From: Acidobacteriota bacterium
Lineage (GTDB): Bacteria; Acidobacteriota; Blastocatellia; Pyrinomonadales; Pyrinomonadaceae
NCBI GenBank assembly: GCA_016716435.1
Contig: JADJWI010000003.1
Location: forward strand, 1,240,001 to 1,304,000
Direction of reading: 5' to 3'
Length of the DNA: 64,000 nt
Below are positions 26,005 through 33,554 of this stretch, one piece after another. The notes beneath the pieces were generated by a model. The model was not told the DNA's origin. It was given only the letters and a program-made list of their open reading frames with translations, and did no database searches. Positions within the stretch are counted from its first letter, which is position 1, and each line of letters begins with the position of its first letter. The position numbers and the translations under genes were made by a program.

Positions 26005-26768
26005 TTAACTTCATCGCGGGGATGATCGGTCGAGGGAAGGTTAACGACGAAGCTGAGCGTTGCGATCAGGCAGGCGATAACAACGAACGCCCCGGTGGCG
26101 ACGATGGCAGTTTGTCCGCTTTGCTTTACGGCGATCGCGGTGACGGCCCAGGCGATCGCGAGCGGGTAGATGTAGTTTTGCAGAGCGACGCGGAAAACGA
26201 TGCCGAAAGCGCCGGCAACGACTATCAACCCGACGGCGAAGAGCGTCCCGGTTTCTACGTTGCGGCTGGCGAGAAGTATCGCCAGATTGACGAGCGTCGC
26301 TGCCGTTACCCAGCCGAAGTAGAGCCCGAACGGAGCCTTTACCAGCCAGAAATCTTTTGTCGATTCGACCGTCCGTAGCCGCGAGTTAATAAGAAAAAGG
26401 GTAAAGGCAAGCCCGGCGATCAACCCGAGGCAGACCGCGATGAAATCGTGGTGCCAAAAATAGATCCAAGAACAGTTCAGCAAACACGTAACGACGTAAA
26501 GCCATCGAATGGAACGTGCCTGCGGGCTTGCGTTCGAGCTTAGCTGGTAAACGCTGTAGGCGATCAGCCCGAGATAGATCAGGCTCCAGATCGAGAAAGC
26601 GTAGCCGGCGGGAGTAACGGCCGTCGGATACTTCGCGGAGATCTCTGCCGGAGTGACGCCGCCGACCATTCCGGCTGCGGCGAGCCAATTGAAACCGATG
26701 GTGAGTAGCGTTGCGGCCGCAACGGCATAGCCTGCCAGATTGCCCCCGGAGTCAGTTTTTTCGGTCAT
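26001..26768 (-). CDS. TspO/MBR-related tryptophan-rich membrane protein
   Basis: 255 residues with about seven hydrophobic helices and a family-like block TPAGYAFSIWSLIYLGLIAYSVYQL. It is larger than canonical TspO (about 160 aa, five helices), so it belongs to the extended branch often annotated tryptophan-rich sensory protein. Members bind porphyrins or other small hydrophobic ligands, but the ligand here is unknown. Its 3' end overlaps the aroDE start by 4 bases, indicating one transcript with aroDE and the zf-TFIIB gene. Confidence 0.8.
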   Translation of the reverse strand: MTEKTDSGGNLAGYAVAAATLLTIGFNWLAAAGMVGGVTPAEISAKYPTAVTPAGYAFSIWSLIYLGLIAYSVYQLSSNASPQARSIRWLYVVTCLLNCSWIYFWHHDFIAVCLGLIAGLAFTLFLINSRLRTVESTKDFWLVKAPFGLYFGWVTAATLVNLAILLASRNVETGTLFAVGLIVVAGAFGIVFRVALQNYIYPLAIAWAVTAIAVKQSGQTAIVATGAFVVIACLIATLSFVVNLPSTDHPRDEVK

Positions 26769-27015
26769 ATTGGTTCACTTTCCGAGACAGTTTCGGACGC
26801 GGAGAGATTGCAAAATCCACCTTTTCGTATAAAAATCTCCGATAACGTAAAGTATTGTAAAGTGTGAATCTACCAGATAGCAATATAAACCAACCATTTG
26901 TTTGGTAAGGACGTCGAAAGAAGGTCTATGGCACCGGGATTGCCTATTAAGACTGCGGCGAGAGCGATTCTTCCCCGTTCGAAGCCGGAATTACCAAGCA
27001 GAGGAAGACAGACCA
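26769..27015. other. Divergent intergenic region
   Basis: 247 AT-rich bases between the minus-strand TspO-like operon and a small plus-strand gene. It includes GTAAAGTATTGTAAAGTGTG (a short direct repeat) and an imperfect inverted repeat ACCAACCATTTGTTTGGT near 26890. Divergent promoters are expected here; none is placed with confidence. Confidence 0.35.
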
Positions 27016-27234
27016 ATGAAGGTATTTAAAAACATTTTAATGGGTTTTGCGATCGTGGCGGTGATGTCGTTCACCGTTTCGGCGCAAAAAAAGGATGATA
27101 AAAAGGATCCGCCGCCGAAACCGAAACCGCCTGTCGTCCGCCCGGAGGACAAGCGTCCGCCGAAGGACGACAGGCCGAAAAAGCCCTCATTCAGCATGGG
27201 CTTTGTCGCGGCAAGGATAGACGGCGAGATTTAA
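27016..27234 (+). CDS. Small secreted Pro/Lys/Asp-rich peptide
   Basis: 72 residues from ATG 27016 with a GAGGAAG ribosome-binding site. A signal peptide (MKVFKNILMGFAIVAVMSFTVSAQ) is followed by a highly charged, proline-rich tail (KKDDKKDPPPKPKPP). Likely a small exported or periplasmic peptide of unknown role. It is followed by a strong terminator and then tRNA-Val on the other strand. Confidence 0.6.
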   Translation: MKVFKNILMGFAIVAVMSFTVSAQKKDDKKDPPPKPKPPVVRPEDKRPPKDDRPKKPSFSMGFVAARIDGEI

Positions 27235-27260
27235 TTCAGACCAGATCAATAAAAGAAAAA

Positions 27261-27293
27261 GGCAGCTCTTAAACGGGCTGCCTTTTTGCTTTT
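27261..27293 (+). terminator. Rho-independent terminator
   Basis: Stem GGCAGC (27261-27266) and GCTGCC (27277-27282), preceded by an A-run and followed by TTTTTGCTTTT. It lies 27 bases after the small secreted peptide gene and may also act on the opposite strand because of the A-run. Confidence 0.85.
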
Positions 27294-27300
27294 GTGTAAA

Positions 27301-27375
27301 TGGTGCCGACTAGAAGATTTGAACTTCTGACCTATCGCGTGTGAAGCGAGTGCTCTACCACTGAGCTAAGTCGGC
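27301..27375 (-). tRNA. tRNA-Val (CAC)
   Basis: 75 bases on the minus strand with encoded CCA. Acceptor GCCGACT/AGTCGGC, D arm GCTC-AGTGGTA-GAGC, anticodon loop TTCACAC (anticodon CAC, reads GUG) and T arm AGAAG-TTCAAAT-CTTCT. The anticodon stem has one C-T mismatch at the top pair. Confidence 0.93.
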
Positions 27376-27382
27376 AGGTAGT

Positions 27383-27880
27383 CTAGATCGCAGGGTCATC
27401 CGCTTTCGCGGGCCGGTTCTCGTCGGTCGCCTTTATCGTGCTGATCGCCGAATCGGTGTAAAAATGCCTCGTTCCGGTTGCTGTAACGCCTTCGGCGACT
27501 TGCGGATCGGCGGTGATCGAATAAAATCCGGGTCGCGCATCGCTCGGCTCCTCGATCGTCAATGTGAAAACATATCCGTTGACGACCGGCCGTTCACCTG
27601 CAAACTGTTCGTCGAGCCCAGAAACTCGGATGAGATCATCGAACGTACCGAACTTGCCCTTGTTTCGGGAGGCAAATTGGGCCTGATAGGTACGAATGCG
27701 ATCGATCGTACCGGTAGCGGCCGCTTCATTGCCGGAGCGGATCATTGCACCCCAGGCCAGGGCTCCGACTCCGATGATAAGGCCGATGATCGCCATAACG
27801 ATCATCAACTCGATAAGGTTAAAACCCTGCTGATTCTTGCGGTTCTTTGTTACGGACATCATATTTCGCGAAAACTCCAT
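27383..27880 (-). CDS. Type IV prepilin-like protein (GspG/PilA class)
   Basis: About 165 residues from ATG 27880; starts at 27862 or 27859 are equally possible. The prepilin peptidase site is clear: a basic leader ending QQG followed by FNLIELMIVMAIIGLIIGVGA, with conserved Glu at +5. The rest is a short globular head. This could be a minor pilin or a type II secretion pseudopilin; no partner genes are here. It is divergent from the moxR gene. Confidence 0.82.
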   Translation of the reverse strand: MEFSRNMMSVTKNRKNQQGFNLIELMIVMAIIGLIIGVGALAWGAMIRSGNEAAATGTIDRIRTYQAQFASRNKGKFGTFDDLIRVSGLDEQFAGERPVVNGYVFTLTIEEPSDARPGFYSITADPQVAEGVTATGTRHFYTDSAISTIKATDENRPAKADDPAI

Positions 27881-28038
27881 CAAACCCAACACGAAAAACG
27901 AACGAAAATGTTCCAAAAGTTTAGATGTTTTGGATGCAGATTTGCAAATCCGGGCTGTCCGGCCTCCGGCGGCGAACAGTGACAAACGAGCTCGGCGAAA
28001 ATATCGGATGCAACAAGTGGCCGAGATTTAGTAAGATA

Positions 28039-28061
28039 GAAGGGCGGAACATTCGCCCTTC
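28039..28061 (+). promoter_or_regulatory. Leader hairpin before moxR
   Basis: GAAGGGCG (28039-28046) and CGCCCTTC (28054-28061) form a perfect 8-bp stem with a 7-base loop, ending only 3 bases before the first possible moxR start codon (28065). In the transcript it would limit access to that start. A start at 28083 would be less affected. Confidence 0.4.
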
Positions 28062-28064
28062 CAA

Positions 28065-29081
28065 ATGGAGAATCGCCAATTAATGCGAGATACAGCAGTG
28101 ATAGAGACAGTGCCAGCTGTCAGCGCTTCCGATCCGGAGTTCGATCATTTTGCCTTGATCGGCCGCGTTCGGGCGTCGGTCGAATCGGTCATTCGCGGAA
28201 AGCAGGACGTCGTCCGCCTTGCGGTCGTGACGCTCCTCGCCCGCGGGCATCTTCTGATCGAGGACGTGCCGGGGATCGGAAAGACAACGCTCGCCAACGC
28301 CTTGGCGCGTTCGCTTGAGCTGACCTCGCACCGGATCCAGTTCACATCTGACCTTTTGCCGGCGGACATCGTCGGGCTTTCGATCTTTGATCAGGCCGCG
28401 GGCGAGTTCCAGTGGCGGCCGGGGCCGATCTTTGCAAACATCGTTCTCGCAGATGAGATCAACCGGGCGACCCCTAAGTCGCAGTCCGCACTGCTCGAAG
28501 CGATGGCCGAGGAGCAGGTAACCGTGGACGGCACGACCCGTCGTCTGCCTGAGCCCTTTATGGTCATCGCGACGCAGAACCCGGTCGAGCATCACGGCAC
28601 GTATCCGTTGCCCGAATCACAGCTTGACCGCTTTATGCTCCGCATTCAGATGGGATATCCGGGCAAGGACGACGAGCGTGGAATGCTGCACGACCGCGAA
28701 TTCCGCGACCCGATCGCGAACATCCAACCTCAAGCCTCATACTCGGATGTGATAAAGCTGCAGGAGATCGCCCGCAGGGTTCGCGTCGATGAGGCGTTGA
28801 TCGAGTATTTATTGCAGATAGTCGATGCGACCCGCCGGTCCGAATCGCTTGAACTCGGCGTAAGCCCTCGCGGCTCGCTGGCACTTTTCCGTGTCGCACA
28901 GGCGAATGCCCTGGTCGATGGCCGCGATTATTGTATCGCCGACGACGTAAAGAATCTCGTATTGCCCTGCTTTGCCCATAGGATCGTGATCAGCTCGCGG
29001 GCGTCGGGCCTGCGAAATCGCATACGGGAAGCGGAGGCGATTCTCAGCGAGATCCTAACAAAGATCGCCGTCCCAATATAG
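28065..29081 (+). CDS. moxR: MoxR-family AAA ATPase
   Basis: 338 residues (or 332 if the start is 28083). AAA_3-type ATPase: Walker A IEDVPGIGKTTLANAL, Walker B FANIVLADEINRATPKSQSALLEAMAEEQ, and sensor block FMVIATQNPVEHHGTYPLPESQLDRF. These are hallmark MoxR sequences. MoxR proteins act as chaperone-like ATPases, usually beside DUF58 proteins, to mature metal- or cofactor-containing or envelope complexes. The DUF58 gene starts 20 bases downstream, so this is the classic pair, with the substrate unknown. Confidence 0.93.
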   Translation: MENRQLMRDTAVIETVPAVSASDPEFDHFALIGRVRASVESVIRGKQDVVRLAVVTLLARGHLLIEDVPGIGKTTLANALARSLELTSHRIQFTSDLLPADIVGLSIFDQAAGEFQWRPGPIFANIVLADEINRATPKSQSALLEAMAEEQVTVDGTTRRLPEPFMVIATQNPVEHHGTYPLPESQLDRFMLRIQMGYPGKDDERGMLHDREFRDPIANIQPQASYSDVIKLQEIARRVRVDEALIEYLLQIVDATRRSESLELGVSPRGSLALFRVAQANALVDGRDYCIADDVKNLVLPCFAHRIVISSRASGLRNRIREAEAILSEILTKIAVPI

Positions 29082-29100
29082 CTCGGCGGAGCTCCAAGAT

Positions 29101-30537
29101 TTGTCCAAACTCCGAAAGATCCGTGAACTCTTCAGCGTCCGCGACCTCCGCAACGCGCTTGTCGGACTTGCGGTCGTTTTTGCAGGCATCGGGCTCGCGG
29201 TGCTTACCGTTGTTGCACACCGCTCCGGCGAGCGGACGCTTGCGATAACCGCGGCTGTTCTCTCGCTCGTATTCGTCCTACTGATACTGATCTTTGTCGT
29301 GCCGCCGCTGGCTCGAAACGCAAGCCGCGAGGCCTCGCAGATGAACCTGCCGTTCGAGTTCACGCTTGGCGGAGCGATCATGCTCGGGCTTCTTGTCATC
29401 GTCGGTTTTTCGGCGTGGAACACCGGCAACAATCTGCTTTTCCTTGTGCTCTCGATCTTAGTCGGGGCGATGATCGCCGGTTTTGCGGCCGGGGCAATGA
29501 ACCTCAAGAAACTCGACGTCCGCATGCGGTTTCCCGAGACGATCTTCGCTTGCGAAGAAACGCCGATCTTGGTCGGGTTGACGAACCGAAAGCGGCTTTT
29601 TCCGGCCTTTTCGATCGTCGCCGAGGTTCGCGGAAGGGATCGCGAGAGGTCGCTCGCAGAGAAAGAACTCGGCGGGATAGTGCCGCCGTTCATAATGCGT
29701 CGCCTGGCGAAGCCGCCGGTAATCCGCCGCATTCTCGATTATTTTCCTTACGTCGCCCGCGGCGAGACGGAAGAGAGCCGTTCGTTCCACACGTTTCCGC
29801 ATCGCGGCCGGCTTGTCATAAGCGATTTTGAGATAGCCACGAAGTTTCCGTTTGCCTTTTTCCGCCACCGGCGAAGGCTTTCAGCGAAAGAGACCGAACT
29901 CGTCGTATTTCCGCAACTCGCCGAGCAAGACGATCTTCCGGACGTATTCTCGGCTGTTGCCGGAAGGCGGCCGTTAATGAAACGCGGCGCGGGCTACGAC
30001 CTGCTCTCGCTTCGGGCATATCAACCGACCGACGATCCGCGGCAGATCGACTGGAAAGCGACGGCACGGTCACGCGGCGTTATCGTCCGGGAAACGGCGG
30101 CCGATGAAAGCCTGCGGGTACAGGTCTTTTTCGACCTGCGGCTGCCGACCGCAGAGGAAAAGCGGCTGACGCTTCGCGAGATCGTCGAAAGCGAACGCGA
30201 AGGTAGGCCGCAGATCAACGAAAGATTTGAGGCCGCCGTTAGCCGGGCGGCTGCGGTGATCGACAGGCTGATCGAATCGGAAGCCGAGGTTCGGCTCGTG
30301 ATCGGCGAAGACGTTGGGGATTTTGGCTCCGGGGCGCGGCATCTTCACGATTGCCTTAAGCGGCTCGCATATGCCGAGCCTATTTTTACTGACGACCGCG
30401 TGCCGATCAACACTGCCGAGATAAATGACGACGATGGCTTTACTGCCGGGGCAGATACGACCGTTCTACTGGTTGCCGAGGAACTTTTGCCAGTTGACCT
30501 TGAGCCTTCGGACGAAGTGCTGCCGGTCAAATTCTGA
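29101..30537 (+). CDS. DUF58 domain membrane protein (MoxR partner)
   Basis: 478 residues from a TTG start at 29101 with CGGAG upstream. Two or three N-terminal helices (about 15-60 and 80-125, EFTLGGAIMLGLLVIVGFSA) precede the cytoplasmic part. The DUF58 core motif is RGAGYDLLSLRAYQPTDDP then RQIDWKATARS, followed by a vWA-like region with DLRLP. Works with MoxR in many bacteria. The TTG start implies modest translation; no better ATG is close. Confidence 0.88.
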   Translation: MSKLRKIRELFSVRDLRNALVGLAVVFAGIGLAVLTVVAHRSGERTLAITAAVLSLVFVLLILIFVVPPLARNASREASQMNLPFEFTLGGAIMLGLLVIVGFSAWNTGNNLLFLVLSILVGAMIAGFAAGAMNLKKLDVRMRFPETIFACEETPILVGLTNRKRLFPAFSIVAEVRGRDRERSLAEKELGGIVPPFIMRRLAKPPVIRRILDYFPYVARGETEESRSFHTFPHRGRLVISDFEIATKFPFAFFRHRRRLSAKETELVVFPQLAEQDDLPDVFSAVAGRRPLMKRGAGYDLLSLRAYQPTDDPRQIDWKATARSRGVIVRETAADESLRVQVFFDLRLPTAEEKRLTLREIVESEREGRPQINERFEAAVSRAAAVIDRLIESEAEVRLVIGEDVGDFGSGARHLHDCLKRLAYAEPIFTDDRVPINTAEINDDDGFTAGADTTVLLVAEELLPVDLEPSDEVLPVKF

Positions 30538-30608
30538 AACACCTTCTGTCACAAACACGCGTTCAATGGTGTATTGTCTTGTGACGGGCATTTAATGAAT
30601 GCTTAGTA

Positions 30609-31184
30609 ATGATCAAGGCGACGGAAATATTCGTGGACTCGATGTCCGAGCAAGCAGCGGCCGCAGCAGCGACAGAGACCATCGGTTTCGAGGAGGCATT
30701 TTCGCTTCACCATCGGACGGTCTATCGAGCTGCGCGTTCGGTCGTCCGCGATGCAGCCCTCGCCGAAGACGTTACGCAAGAGGTCTTTCTCAAGTATTAT
30801 CATCATCGCGATTCGATCGCGGACGAAGAAATGCTGCGTCCGTGGCTGATCCGCGTGGCCCTCAATATCGCCAAGAATACGGTCCGCGGAAAGGTTAGGG
30901 CGAACACGAGAGACGAAAACTACGTCAAACAAACAGCGGACAACGACGTTTTTTCGGTTGAATCGGAATACGAGCAAAAGGCCGAGGTAAGCGAGATCCA
31001 GAAAGCCCTAGGCAAGATACGTGAACCGCTCAGGAGTTGCCTGATACTCAAGCAGCAGGGGCTTTCATATAGAGAGATCGCCAATGCGCTTGAGATCAAA
31101 GAAACAAGCATTGGAACCTATGTCGCACGCGCCCGGCAGGAGTTTTTGAGATTTTACGGAAAGAAGGGCGAGGAGCAGGTATGA
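30609..31184 (+). CDS. ECF-family RNA polymerase sigma factor
   Basis: 191 residues with sigma region 2 (FEEAFSLHHRTVYRAARSVV, then EDVTQEVFLKYYHH) and region 4 (RSCLILKQQGLSYREIANAL, then IGTYVARARQEFLRFYG). An ATG at 30642 is an alternative start. Its stop overlaps the anti-sigma start (ATGA), a usual arrangement in which the sigma factor is held by its membrane anti-sigma. An inverted repeat GTCACAA/TTGTGAC (30548-30585) lies just upstream and may be a control site. Confidence 0.9.
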   Translation: MIKATEIFVDSMSEQAAAAAATETIGFEEAFSLHHRTVYRAARSVVRDAALAEDVTQEVFLKYYHHRDSIADEEMLRPWLIRVALNIAKNTVRGKVRANTRDENYVKQTADNDVFSVESEYEQKAEVSEIQKALGKIREPLRSCLILKQQGLSYREIANALEIKETSIGTYVARARQEFLRFYGKKGEEQV

Positions 31185-32080
31185 GCAGGAATTGTTTAGA
31201 CATTGGAACGCTGCAGGCGTTTCTGGACGGCGAGACGAAGGGCGAGGAGACTATTCTCATCTCGAACCATATCTCCGATTGCGATACCTGCGCCTTAATG
31301 CTCGCCGAGGCCGAGGAGGAAATGTCCTTCGTGATGGCGACGGTCGAAAGCGATGTGAACATGCTTGTCCCGACGCAGCGATTGTGGTCGCGGATCAATG
31401 ACGCCATCGAAACCGAGCGGGCCCATGTTCCGTTCTGGCATCGGATGTACGTCGGTTTTACCTCGATGCTCGCCAGCCCTTCGCTTGCGACTGCGGCGGC
31501 CGTGCTTGTTCTTTTTGGGTTCTTCGCGTTCATCTTCATTCCGGGCGGTGGGCTTAACGATGCGACGAATGAGATAGTACGAGTTTCGCAACCTGCGGCT
31601 ACGGTGAGTGTTGAAGCTGAACCATTGCCGACCGTCCGGAGTGCACCGCCAGTGAATACTGAGGTCGCCGAGGCCGAGCTCGAAGCGGTTCCGGTACGCA
31701 CCGAACAGCCAAAGGCGAGTCCGGCTAGGGCGACTCACGCCGCTTACCGTCCGGATAACGTTGCAAGGCCGCCGGCCGGCAACTTCCGCCCGGTCAACGC
31801 ACTTTATGTGCCGGGCGAAGACAGTTACCTGAACACGATCGAGACCCTCAAGGCTTCGTATGACTCGCAAAAGGACCGGGTGCTTTCGCCTTCGTCCCGC
31901 GTTTCGTTTGAACGCGACCTTGCGGTGGTCGAGAATTCGATCAAGCAAATGCGCGAGGTCGTTCGGAAAAATCCGAACAATCAAGCGGCTCGTCAGGTGC
32001 TCTACTCTTCATATCAGGACAAGATAGACCTGCTTAACTCCGTCGGGCAGAAGGAGGAACTGCTTGCCTCGCTGCAATAA
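31181..32080 (+). CDS. Membrane anti-sigma factor with zinc-finger N-terminus
   Basis: 299 residues. The N-terminal anti-sigma zinc finger (zf-HC2-like, HISDCDTCALML near 30-40) would bind the upstream ECF factor. One membrane helix is at about 105-125 (ATAAAVLVLFGFFAFIFI). The outer part is Pro/Ala-rich, then a helical domain (about 205-295). The ATGA overlap supports co-production with the sigma factor. The signal it senses is unknown. Confidence 0.87.
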   Translation: MSRNCLDIGTLQAFLDGETKGEETILISNHISDCDTCALMLAEAEEEMSFVMATVESDVNMLVPTQRLWSRINDAIETERAHVPFWHRMYVGFTSMLASPSLATAAAVLVLFGFFAFIFIPGGGLNDATNEIVRVSQPAATVSVEAEPLPTVRSAPPVNTEVAEAELEAVPVRTEQPKASPARATHAAYRPDNVARPPAGNFRPVNALYVPGEDSYLNTIETLKASYDSQKDRVLSPSSRVSFERDLAVVENSIKQMREVVRKNPNNQAARQVLYSSYQDKIDLLNSVGQKEELLASLQ

Positions 32081-32095
32081 GGGCGGTTTACGACA

Positions 32096-33124
32096 ATGCG
32101 GTCTTTCATTTACATTTCAGTTTTCGCTCTAGTGCTTTTCGTCGTGGCGGCGGCTCAGGCGCAAACGCCGCCGACACCTTCCGTTCCGACAGTTCCGCCT
32201 GTTCCGCGGACCGTCCGTGTGGCCCCACCGGTTCCGATATTTCCCGGACAGAGAACAGACACCGAGCTTCGGGTCGACGCTGAGCAAAGTGTGAATTTGA
32301 AGTTTTGCATCTCTGAAGGCGAGCTTAAAGTTAATGGCTGGGATCGGAATGAAGTAAGGATCCTGGTCCGTTCGGGGCGAAAGTTTGGGATACGCGTGCT
32401 CGAGCGTGCGCCAGCGTCGGGTAATGCCACCTGGATCTGGGCAACCCCGACTGCCATCGAGGGGCAAACCGCCGCACAGCGGGGCGAGTGCCTTTCCGGC
32501 GATAGCGTTGAAATGGACGTCCCGCACGGTGCGACGCTCAATTTTCATGGCCGCTCGGCGACCACTTCGGTCGACTCTGTCCGGAAGGTAAGCCTCAAGA
32601 TCGTTGAGGGCAATATCTCGCTCCGGAACATAACGGGCGGCATCTCAGCCTCAGCCTTGCAGGGCGACCTTATCGTCACAAATTCATCGGGCAGCCTTTC
32701 TCTCGATAGCACGACGGGCAACATCATTGTTTATGGGCTCGAGCCGATCGAGTCGAGCGATCTGCTTAAGGTAAAAACAAATTCGGGCTCGATAATGCTT
32801 CAGCGGGTCGGGCACAGGCAGATCGAGGCAAACTCGATCACGGGATCGCTGCAATTCGAAGGCGGCTTTCTGGCCGGCGGCATCTATAATTTCAAAACGT
32901 CGAACGGGACCTTGAGAATGCTTGTGCCTGAGAATGGCAACTGCACGGTCTCGGCGGCTTACGGTTTCGGCAGTTTCAATGCGGCGATCCCGGTCGAGAC
33001 CATAACGGAAAACATCACGCCAGGCGGCAAGAATGTGGTAGCAAAGATTGGCACCGGCGAGGCCTGCAACGTTACGCTAACGACGAGCAGCGGCAGAATT
33101 CAGATAGTCCGGCTCGAGCCGTAA
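32096..33124 (+). CDS. Secreted DUF4097-like beta-helix protein
   Basis: 342 residues with a signal peptide (MRSFIYISVFALVLFVVAAAQAQ), a Pro-rich linker, then repeating short beta strands typical of DUF4097-like (putative adhesin) proteins: NISLRNITGGISASALQGD, GSLSLDSTTGNIIVYG, TNSGSIMLQRVG. A Cys-bearing segment is near residue 70 (LKFCISEGELKVNG). Sits 15 bases behind the anti-sigma gene, so probably co-transcribed with the ECF system. DUF4097 proteins commonly accompany ECF/anti-sigma pairs, but their job is unknown. Confidence 0.8.
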   Translation: MRSFIYISVFALVLFVVAAAQAQTPPTPSVPTVPPVPRTVRVAPPVPIFPGQRTDTELRVDAEQSVNLKFCISEGELKVNGWDRNEVRILVRSGRKFGIRVLERAPASGNATWIWATPTAIEGQTAAQRGECLSGDSVEMDVPHGATLNFHGRSATTSVDSVRKVSLKIVEGNISLRNITGGISASALQGDLIVTNSSGSLSLDSTTGNIIVYGLEPIESSDLLKVKTNSGSIMLQRVGHRQIEANSITGSLQFEGGFLAGGIYNFKTSNGTLRMLVPENGNCTVSAAYGFGSFNAAIPVETITENITPGGKNVVAKIGTGEACNVTLTTSSGRIQIVRLEP

Positions 33125-33126
33125 GG

Positions 33127-33423
33127 CTAAAACTCGCCCAGATTTTTTCCAGTCCGCTTTTCAAAGTGCTCCGAAAGCGAGGGCGCGTCCAATGTGCCCT
33201 CGTCGCGAGTAACGCGCTCGACCCGCCACATCGGGACAAAGTAATCGCTCATCGGCAGATATTGCTCGCCCTCGGCGATCGAGCCGACCCAATCATCAAA
33301 ATAACTAAGTTCGATCGCCCGCAGGGAAATGCCCGCCGCCGATATTTCGTCGAGGATGCCAAACAGCTTTTCTCTCGGCGTGTGCAAGATCGCAATGACA
33401 GCTTCTCCGGGTGCAATTTTCAT
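33127..33423 (-). CDS. Conserved hypothetical protein
   Basis: 98 residues, no signal peptide or membrane helix. It starts MKIAPGEAVIAILHTPREK and has an acidic-aromatic middle (IELSYFDDWVGSIAEGEQYLP). No domain recognised. It is convergent with the DUF4097-like gene and transcribed away from the SMC gene. Probably a real short gene given its complete ORF and typical codon use. Confidence 0.6.
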   Translation of the reverse strand: MKIAPGEAVIAILHTPREKLFGILDEISAAGISLRAIELSYFDDWVGSIAEGEQYLPMSDYFVPMWRVERVTRDEGTLDAPSLSEHFEKRTGKNLGEF

Positions 33424-33554
33424 AATATCTCACTACGAGATTACTATGAGACCCTTCCTATTTTCGAATCAACAGTAGATTCGCTTAGAATCAAAGTGTA
33501 AGTGTTACACGGCGTTCAGCGCGCGGCCCGGTTGCTCTGAACCGCTGCTAATTG

